Position numbers and translations under genes: made by a program
Assembly (NCBI GenBank): GCA_013697365.1
Contig: JACCXA010000104.1
Span: 1-11,874 of the forward strand
Direction of reading: 5' to 3'
Origin: Chthoniobacterales bacterium
GTDB lineage: Bacteria; Verrucomicrobiota; Verrucomicrobiia; Chthoniobacterales; UBA10450
DNA length: 11,874 nucleotides
Shown: positions 5,771-11,133 of the stretch, piece by piece
Numbering within the stretch: position 1 is the stretch's first letter
How the letters are laid out: each line of letters opens with the position of its first letter
The notes under the pieces: model-generated
Told to the model about the DNA's origin: nothing
Databases searched by the model: none
What the model saw: the letters and a program-made list of their open reading frames with translations, nothing else

Positions 5771-8302
5771 ATGCCCTCCAAGGACCCCACCAGTTGGCGA
5801 GCTCTCTTTAGACGACGCGATCACGATCGCTTCGAGCGCTTCAACATCGTCATCGCCATCCTCCTCGCCGGATGGGTGCCATCGATTTTGATGCTGGTCG
5901 TCTCCTACACAATCCTGACGAACACGCTCGAATCGAAGATTCTTCGCGACCGCCACACCTTTGTGCAACTGATGGCGCATCTGGTGGGCGACGATGTCAG
6001 CCGGACCGGAGGAATTATCGAGTATTACCAGACGCAACCCGACGTCGCCCGGATCCTGACCAGTCCGGACCCACCCGCGGCTGCGCAGCAATGGCTGAAT
6101 CAGACCTTCTACTCGCACCCGCGTGTCGATGGGATGTTTATAGCTTCTGCCGAAGGCAAACTGGTCGCTTCCATCCCGTGGGTGCCGCCGGATCGAGCCG
6201 AGGAATTTTCATCGGAAAGCTGGCGCGACGCTGCGAACGCTTCCACTACGACCTACGTTTCGCCGGTCTATCCGCGCCTTTCCGACAGGCGGATGACGGC
6301 GGACATCGTCGGTTCCGTTCGGGCACCGGACGGAACAGTCGTCGGCTATCTTGGTGTCTCGGTGCTGGTCGAAAGGATGGGGCGGCGCCTGTCGTCGATT
6401 GAATTTGCAGATCAGTCCATTTGCCAGGTTGTCGATCAGGACGGGACCCCGCTCTTCGCCAAAAACTTCGCGCCCAACTCAGCCCCGGTTTCACCTCAAG
6501 TCCGGATGCTGCTTGATGAGATTCGGCGGGGAAAACAGGGCCACCTCGATCGTTTCGAGAATCTCTATTCATTCAGTCCGATCGACACGACTGGCTGGGT
6601 CACCATCGTGGAGCAGCCCAAGGCCGCGGCTTACCGGCCAGTCCGCGATCTTTTGGGAAAGATCACCATTCCGGCCGTCTGGTTGATTCTGCTGACTGCG
6701 GTTGGCGCGTGGCTGGCGGGGAGATTTACCCGTCGACAGCGCGAAGCGGCCCGCCGGATTGAGCGCGAAGTCGTATTCAACGAAAAGATCCTGGCGAACA
6801 TGCCGAGCGGAATCGCACTGGTCGACCCCGCTTCGCGCAACTTCCTCCAAGCCAACCAGGCCTTCGCCAGTATGGCGAAAAGCTTCGGTGGTCTCGCTGA
6901 TACGAGAGATGTGCACGATGCTACCTACGATGATGTCAAGATCGCTCCCGCTGATGCCATTGCCAGGGTGCTGGACTTCGGCGCGCCCTTTCAGCTCATC
7001 GAACAACCCTTCACCGACCGGAACGGCGTGACGCATTTCGTCAATGTGAACCTGCTTCGTCTGCAAGGTTCTGAGCAACGCATTCAGGGCGTCCTATACC
7101 TGGTGGAGGACAAAACGCGGGACGTGACGCTGCGGCAGGAGTTGATTGCCGCCAACGCATCCAAGGACCAATTCCTCGCCCTTCTCTCGCACGAGTTGCG
7201 CAACCCCCTCTCGCCCGTCATCGCCATGGTCAGCGAGCTGGAGGCGAGCGCGCCCGATTCGCCGGATGTCCGCCATGCGCTGGAGGTCATCCGCCGCAAT
7301 GTGGAGTTGGAGGCGCGGCTCATCGACGACCTGCTGGACGTCACGCGGATCGCGAAGGGCAAGCTTCAGCTCACTTTTGAGACCGTCCGTGTTCATGAGA
7401 TCCTGCAGCGGGCCTATGAGATATGCCGGGAGGATATTCTGGCGAAAAACCTCGGAATCGAATTCAGGCTTCGAGCAGAACGAGAGCATGTCGAAGCAGA
7501 CCCCGCCCGCCTCCAACAGGTCTTTTGGAACCTGATTAAGAATAGCGTCAAGTTCACTCCCGCGCAGGGTCGCATCATCATCGAAACCTTTAATCCCTCG
7601 CCCGATGAGATAGAGATCCGAACCACCGATACCGGGCTCGGGATTGAGCCAGAAAAGATCGGCAAGATCTTCAATGCCTTCGAACAGGGTCAAAGCTCCA
7701 TCACGCGCCGTTTTGGCGGCCTCGGTCTCGGCCTTGCCATTTCGAAGGCGATGGTCGCAGCGCACGGCGGTCAGATTCGCGTCGAAAGCGAGGGAAGGGA
7801 TTTAGGCGCGACCTTCATTGTTACCCTGCGAACCGTGGCCGCACCAGCGCCGACAACTGCTGCCCTCCCGCACGGGCCGGCCCCGAGAAACGAAAAAGCG
7901 AAAAATCGGGCGGAAGAACGCGCTCCGCGGTTACTCGTGGTCGATGATCATCATGACACCTGCACCGGTATGAAGATGATGCTGGAACGCCGAGGCTATC
8001 GCGTTACCCTCGCGCACACCGCTGACGAAGCAGTGCAAAAGGCAGCGCAGGAAGAGTTCGATCTTCTCATTAGCGATATCGGCCTCCCAGACCGTTCCGG
8101 CTACGAGCTTATGCAGGAACTGCGAGGAACGAAGAGCCTGCGCGGAATCGCCTTGAGCGGCTTCGGGATGGAGAACGATGTTAACCGGGCGCGGGATGCC
8201 GGGTTTTCAGAACACCTGACGAAGCCCATTAATTTCGAGCGTCTGGAGGAGGCAATCCATAACCTCCTCGAGCTCGAAGCGAGTGCAAAAGACGGGGTCT
8301 AG
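5771..8302 (+). CDS. Hybrid sensor histidine kinase with extracytoplasmic sensor, PAS-like domain and C-terminal receiver
   Basis: This 843-aa protein is a complete hybrid kinase. A membrane helix (about 26-48) and a second one (about 297-318) enclose a roughly 250-residue periplasmic segment that resembles a dCache sensor, with WVTIVEQP near its end. A PAS-like region (about 335-450) follows. The HisKA H-box is SHELRNPLSP with His474. The ATPase domain shows the N-box around NLIKNSVKF (587-595), the DTGLGIE G1 box (620-626) and GGLGLGLAI (649-657). After a Pro/Ala-rich linker (about 688-718) comes a receiver with acidic pair Asp725-Asp726, phosphoacceptor Asp769, Ser796 and Lys818, all intact. 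It should sense a periplasmic signal and phosphorylate its own receiver; no Hpt or output regulator gene is adjacent. ATG at 5771 has no Shine-Dalgarno sequence but puts the first helix at the normal place. Confidence 0.93.
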   Translation: MPSKDPTSWRALFRRRDHDRFERFNIVIAILLAGWVPSILMLVVSYTILTNTLESKILRDRHTFVQLMAHLVGDDVSRTGGIIEYYQTQPDVARILTSPDPPAAAQQWLNQTFYSHPRVDGMFIASAEGKLVASIPWVPPDRAEEFSSESWRDAANASTTTYVSPVYPRLSDRRMTADIVGSVRAPDGTVVGYLGVSVLVERMGRRLSSIEFADQSICQVVDQDGTPLFAKNFAPNSAPVSPQVRMLLDEIRRGKQGHLDRFENLYSFSPIDTTGWVTIVEQPKAAAYRPVRDLLGKITIPAVWLILLTAVGAWLAGRFTRRQREAARRIEREVVFNEKILANMPSGIALVDPASRNFLQANQAFASMAKSFGGLADTRDVHDATYDDVKIAPADAIARVLDFGAPFQLIEQPFTDRNGVTHFVNVNLLRLQGSEQRIQGVLYLVEDKTRDVTLRQELIAANASKDQFLALLSHELRNPLSPVIAMVSELEASAPDSPDVRHALEVIRRNVELEARLIDDLLDVTRIAKGKLQLTFETVRVHEILQRAYEICREDILAKNLGIEFRLRAEREHVEADPARLQQVFWNLIKNSVKFTPAQGRIIIETFNPSPDEIEIRTTDTGLGIEPEKIGKIFNAFEQGQSSITRRFGGLGLGLAISKAMVAAHGGQIRVESEGRDLGATFIVTLRTVAAPAPTTAALPHGPAPRNEKAKNRAEERAPRLLVVDDHHDTCTGMKMMLERRGYRVTLAHTADEAVQKAAQEEFDLLISDIGLPDRSGYELMQELRGTKSLRGIALSGFGMENDVNRARDAGFSEHLTKPINFERLEEAIHNLLELEASAKDGV

Positions 8303-8315
8303 GAGCTGATCTCCT
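8301..8315. terminator. Weak hairpin at the convergent kinase/HU junction
   Basis: AGGAG and CTCCT arms surround a 5-nt loop and overlap the last two bases of the kinase stop codon. GGGC/GCCC and CCTG/CAGG short arms follow within the next 25 nt. No T-tract is present on either strand. The 48-bp convergent gap must stop both transcripts, but no strong intrinsic terminator is visible. Confidence 0.2.
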
Positions 8316-8350
8316 GGGCACCCCCGCCCTGTGAGCAGGCTCTGGCGCGT

Positions 8351-8707
8351 TTAGCCTGCGCCCGCTTTTGCTTCTGTAGCGGAAGCACTTTTCTCCGAAG
8401 CATCCTTCAGCTCGCGCGAAAGCTTCTCCACGCGCTGCCGCATAATCTTGCCGGCTTTGAATTTTACCGTCGCCCTGGGCGGAATGACGAAACTGCTCCC
8501 TGGCTCATTTGGGTTGCGACCCACGCGAGGCTTCGTCAGGCGCGGCTGAAACACACCGAAGTTGCGAAGCTCGACGGCTACGTTTTTCGCCAGGCTGTCA
8601 GTGATATGGTCCAGAGTCCGTTGCACGACCTCGAAGACTTCGTGCTGGACCATGCCAGTCTGGTTGCTGATCGCGACCACTATGTCTCGCTTGGTGAGCT
8701 TGCCCAT
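8351..8707 (-). CDS. HU/IHF-family DNA-binding protein with C-terminal extension
   Basis: The 118-aa product starts MGKLTKRDIVVAIS and carries the HU/IHF fold: N-terminal helices (3-40), the ELRNFGVF turn (46-53) and the DNA-embracing beta arm with GRNPNEP (63-69), IPPR (75-78) and VKFKAGK (81-87). The proline in the NP pair of the arm is the residue that intercalates into DNA in this family. It bends DNA and organises the nucleoid or assists site-specific complexes. Residues about 95-118 extend past the usual 90-95-aa body with a Lys/Ala/Glu/Ser-rich tail. ATG at 8707 is preceded by an AT-rich stretch without a Shine-Dalgarno sequence. It could be either an HU or an IHF-like subunit; the sequence alone does not decide. 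Confidence 0.93.
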   Translation of the reverse strand: MGKLTKRDIVVAISNQTGMVQHEVFEVVQRTLDHITDSLAKNVAVELRNFGVFQPRLTKPRVGRNPNEPGSSFVIPPRATVKFKAGKIMRQRVEKLSRELKDASEKSASATEAKAGAG

Positions 8708-8784
8708 GTTAATTAATCAATCGCGTCCGACTACCGATTCAGTCGCACTAATCGTCCAAATCGTCTTCTCTGTCTCGCAGTTGC

Positions 8785-8803
8785 CTCCCGATGCAATCGG
8801 AGC
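8785..8803. terminator. Hairpin downstream of the 144-aa gene
   Basis: CTCCCGAT pairs with ATCGGAG, with one bulged C, around loop GCA; the core CCGAT/ATCGG is perfect. It lies about 10 nt after the stop codon of the minus-strand gene ending at 8812. There is no T-run on the minus strand, so termination is only suggested by position. It also lies in the leader region of the HU gene. Confidence 0.35.
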
Positions 8804-8811
8804 CCTAAGCT

Positions 8812-9246
8812 CTACGAAGTTACAGATTTACGACGGAAGACCTGTTGCAGGTGATAAGCGAACACCGTTTGTCCGGCTAGCAGCTTCCGGCGCGACTTCA
8901 GCTGGCCTTGAAGCACACCTAATTTCGTGAAAACGCCATTCCATTCAGATTCAAGACGGCGGACATCTTCATTCGTCAATTCCCGCACGCCCCGGATGGA
9001 GACACATCGCTGCAGGACGTTCATCGCCCGGCCAGAAAGCTCACCCAGTAAACCTAGGCCTCGAAAGGAATGCTCGGTTTCCTGCAGAAGATTCGCGCGG
9101 ACTTCCGTGAACAGCCGCTCCTGCTCCGCGGAGACGATTGGCTTCGCCCTATCCAGTCCATAGGTAATCAGATCATGGAGCTTCTTCCAGCTCTCTATTT
9201 GCAATGTCAGCAGTCGAAGCTGCATCTCCAGGTCCTTGTCTCTCAT
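8812..9246 (-). CDS. Conserved-looking helical protein of unknown function, coupled to the DUF4388 gene
   Basis: I do not recognise this 144-aa protein. It is charged, soluble and apparently all helical, with possible coiled-coil stretches at about 5-30, 40-75 and 92-122. There is no signal peptide, membrane segment or cysteine motif (one Cys at 81), and the C-terminus is basic (FRRK, 137-140). ATG at 9246 lies 2 nt after the TAA of the pseudo-receiver/DUF4388 gene, so translation is very likely coupled and the two products probably act together. The small helical form suits an adaptor, chaperone or signalling partner; this is inference. Reality of the gene is supported by its tight spacing and by codon-like amino-acid composition. 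Confidence 0.72.
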   Translation of the reverse strand: MRDKDLEMQLRLLTLQIESWKKLHDLITYGLDRAKPIVSAEQERLFTEVRANLLQETEHSFRGLGLLGELSGRAMNVLQRCVSIRGVRELTNEDVRRLESEWNGVFTKLGVLQGQLKSRRKLLAGQTVFAYHLQQVFRRKSVTS

Positions 9247-9248
9247 GA

Positions 9249-9980
9249 TTATCGGGAGGAAGAAAACTCCATCGTTTCGTCCAGTTTTTGCAGGTTATCG
9301 ATCAGCAGATGCGCCCAGGGCCGATCCACTGTTTGCACCTGGCTGATGATTCCTTCTTCAAAGTAAAACCGCCCCTGGCGCCAGCGGAAGATCTCCGCGA
9401 TCGCGGATTCCCCTTCCAAACTTTCGTAGAGGGCGTGGCGGAGGGCGCCATGCTGCAGGTAAATCTCGCTGTTCCCGCGCCGCGACTTGAAGGTAAATCG
9501 CCCGGTTCGTTGGCTCAGGCAGCTCATCTGAAGAATCTCGGCCGCTGAAAACTGATTCAAATTCCCGATCAGCGAATGGCACGGATCAATTCCTTCCGAC
9601 GCTTCGCTGGAGTGGCCGTCGAGAGAGCGAACGAACTTGTGCAAAAGCGCCCGAAGACGGCCGTCGCCGCTGTTGGTCGTGATGGTGATGATCTTCTGCT
9701 GCTCCGTTGTCTCGATGGATCCCTGCTCTTGCGACGGAGAAATGACGCAAACGATTTGCAGCGAAGGAAAGTGCTGCCGTGCATTTGTCGCCTGCTCCAA
9801 TGCCTTGCCGGGATCACCTTCAATAATGAAGCCGTCAAAGTTCTCTGCGAGCAAAACCCCGATCGCTTCAGACATTGAACGGACAATGCGCATTTCCACA
9901 CCCGCCATTTCATCGAGCATCGCGATGGCGCGGTCCTGAAAAACGGGATCGGGGTTGAGGATAAGGAGGCGGGTTTCCAT
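9249..9980 (-). CDS. Pseudo-receiver plus DUF4388 (PATAN-like) regulatory protein
   Basis: The 243-aa protein has two parts. Residues 1-125 look like a CheY-type fold: beta strand RLLILNPDPVF (4-14), FDGFIIEGDP (48-57) and LQIVCVIS (74-81). However, the acidic pair is reduced to Asn9 and Asp11, and the phosphoacceptor position appears to be Glu54, so normal phosphorylation is unlikely. Residues about 135-240 match DUF4388: LIGNLNQFSAAEILQM (137-152), TGRFTF (159-164), IYLQHGALRHA (173-183), and a W..GRFYFEEG stretch (200-210). Proteins with this domain occur in bacterial signalling, including PatA-like regulators of Cyanobacteria. The frame is open to 10238, but METRLLILNP at 9980 starts the first beta strand, so that ATG is chosen. 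The 144-aa helical protein follows 2 nt after its stop. Confidence 0.82.
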   Translation of the reverse strand: METRLLILNPDPVFQDRAIAMLDEMAGVEMRIVRSMSEAIGVLLAENFDGFIIEGDPGKALEQATNARQHFPSLQIVCVISPSQEQGSIETTEQQKIITITTNSGDGRLRALLHKFVRSLDGHSSEASEGIDPCHSLIGNLNQFSAAEILQMSCLSQRTGRFTFKSRRGNSEIYLQHGALRHALYESLEGESAIAEIFRWRQGRFYFEEGIISQVQTVDRPWAHLLIDNLQKLDETMEFSSSR

Positions 9981-9997
9981 GACGAAGGCGCGGCGCA

Positions 9998-10011
9998 CTG
10001 CTCTTGAGCAG
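9998..10011. promoter_or_regulatory. Dyad CTGCTC-TT-GAGCAG upstream of the DUF4388 gene
   Basis: Perfect 6-bp arms around 2 nt lie about 17 bp upstream of the ATG at 9980. As RNA only four base pairs could form around a larger loop; as DNA it could be an operator for the two-gene DUF4388 unit. It could also sit inside the read-through transcript from rnhC. Confidence 0.3.
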
Positions 10012-10028
10012 GAAGCTTGCCCGGGAAA

Positions 10029-10063
10029 CAGGGCATTCTCTTGATGGAGCGTTGGAATGCCTG
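10029..10063 (-). terminator. Stem-loop just after rnhC
   Basis: Read on the minus strand, CAGGCATTC (10063-10055) pairs with GAATGCCCTG (10038-10029), with one bulge, around a 16-nt loop. The stem begins 8 nt after the rnhC stop codon and is followed directly by TTTCCC. The position suits a terminator or mRNA 3' end, but the loop is long and the T-tract short. Confidence 0.38.
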
Positions 10064-10071
10064 ACGCGTTC

Positions 10072-11019
10072 TTACCTGCGCCACTCCGTCCGAGGTGGCG
10101 GGGCCGCAAAGCTCTCTGGCGCGATCTCGTGGGCAGTCCGGAAGTGAACCTTCGCAACCTGGCGCAAAATCTCAGGGCCATGCTTCGCCACGAGCGCCTT
10201 CGCTGCATCCTTGATCGGCTGGGACACACCGCGACCAAGTTTCATTCCCAGCGCCTTGCTGCGCTTATCCAGCCAGTCGATGAACGCCTCACGCGCGATG
10301 ATGGAAGCGGCGGCCACGGCCAGGTCTGACTCTGCCTTGGTCCGTTGTTCTAATTTGATCGCCTGGCCCAGCTGAAGAAGAGACCGCTCGATGACGCGCG
10401 CGTCCGCAAACTTATCCGAGAGCGCCCGCGGGCAGCCTGGCTTCCGCCCGAGCAAGTCCTCGATCACCCGAGCATGGCCCCACCCCAGCAATCTGTTCAG
10501 ATTGCCGAACTTTTCGTAGAGCACGTTATAGCGCTCCGGGCCGATGATCACCGTGTCCGTCAAAGCGCCCTGGGTCTTCCGAATCGTGTCCGCCAACGAT
10601 CGAATTCGCGCGTCCGAGCCGATGCGTTTGCTGTCCTGAATGCCGGCTTCCATGAACTTTCGGGCGATGCCGCGATCGACATAGACACCCGCGATAACGA
10701 GCGGCCCGAAGAAGTCGCCCTTGCCGCTTTCATCGACCCCGAAGTGCGGTTCGAACATCTCCGGCGAGTGCACCTCCTCGTATCCAAGCAGGGCCGCACC
10801 CAGAATCTCAGGCTCAAGCTGGAACTGCAAGAAGTCTTCGATCCCCTTCCCTTGCAGCAGGATTTTCGGTCCCTTCTCGTACACCGCCACGCTCATCTTA
10901 TCCTTCTGCGCGAAGAACAACGTGTAAGGCCGCTCCGCAAAGGTGAACCCGGATTGCTCCAGGAGCGCGCGCAGCTTCGCCGCCTGCTCGGTCGTGAGCA
11001 CGTGGGTATACGAATTCAT
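10072..11019 (-). CDS. rnhC: Ribonuclease HIII
   Basis: The 315-aa product has RNase HIII architecture: an N-terminal TBP-like substrate-binding domain (about 1-88), then the RNase H type 2 fold. The signature GVDESGKGDFFGPL (94-107) supplies Asp96 and Glu97. Asp202 in LSDKFAD and Asp232 in AESDLAVAAASIIARE complete the four acidic catalytic residues. The GKGDxFGPL form and the N-terminal domain separate it from RNase HII. It cuts RNA in RNA/DNA hybrids such as R-loops and primer remnants. The frame stays open upstream to 11181, but those 54 residues are translated from the heptad repeat and are not conserved protein, so ATG at 11019 is chosen. No Shine-Dalgarno sequence is present. It is divergent from mutY, 109 bp away. 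Confidence 0.94.
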   Translation of the reverse strand: MNSYTHVLTTEQAAKLRALLEQSGFTFAERPYTLFFAQKDKMSVAVYEKGPKILLQGKGIEDFLQFQLEPEILGAALLGYEEVHSPEMFEPHFGVDESGKGDFFGPLVIAGVYVDRGIARKFMEAGIQDSKRIGSDARIRSLADTIRKTQGALTDTVIIGPERYNVLYEKFGNLNRLLGWGHARVIEDLLGRKPGCPRALSDKFADARVIERSLLQLGQAIKLEQRTKAESDLAVAAASIIAREAFIDWLDKRSKALGMKLGRGVSQPIKDAAKALVAKHGPEILRQVAKVHFRTAHEIAPESFAAPPPRTEWRR

Positions 11020-11030
11020 TCTGGACGAAC

Positions 11031-11133
11031 AACACCGAACATCGGACATCGAACATCGAACATTGAAGGCGGAAAACGTGGAGTGACCATTCCGACTTCG
11101 ATGTTCGGCGTTCGATGTTGGATGTTCGATGTT
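11031..11133. repeat. Long imperfect inverted repeat of 7-bp units in the rnhC-mutY spacer
   Basis: The left arm (11031-11074) holds consecutive 7-mers CGAACAT, CGGACAT, CGAACAT, CGAACAT. The right arm (11090-11133) holds ATGTTCG, GCGTTCG, ATGTTGG, ATGTTCG, which are reverse-complement forms. The 44-nt arms pair with about 7 mismatches around a 15-nt loop (11075-11089). GAAGGCGGAA and TTCCGACTTC form the inner end. Similar heptad palindromes, which give false peptides such as NIEHPTSN when translated, are familiar to me from intergenic regions of Verrucomicrobiota and other environmental bacteria. The right arm runs into the mutY start codon, and the left arm ends 12 bp before the rnhC start codon. 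Function unknown. Confidence 0.88.

Noticed and set aside
5329..5790. 153-codon open frame on the minus strand across the intergenic region
   Set aside because: It overlaps both the glycosyltransferase and kinase starts, has no recognisable domain, and its composition (many Arg, Ser, Cys) is typical of an out-of-frame shadow.
9981..10238. N-terminal extension of the DUF4388 gene to 10238
   Set aside because: The added 86 residues overlap the 3' part of rnhC and are Arg/Ser-rich without fold; the receiver-like domain starts at METR (9980).
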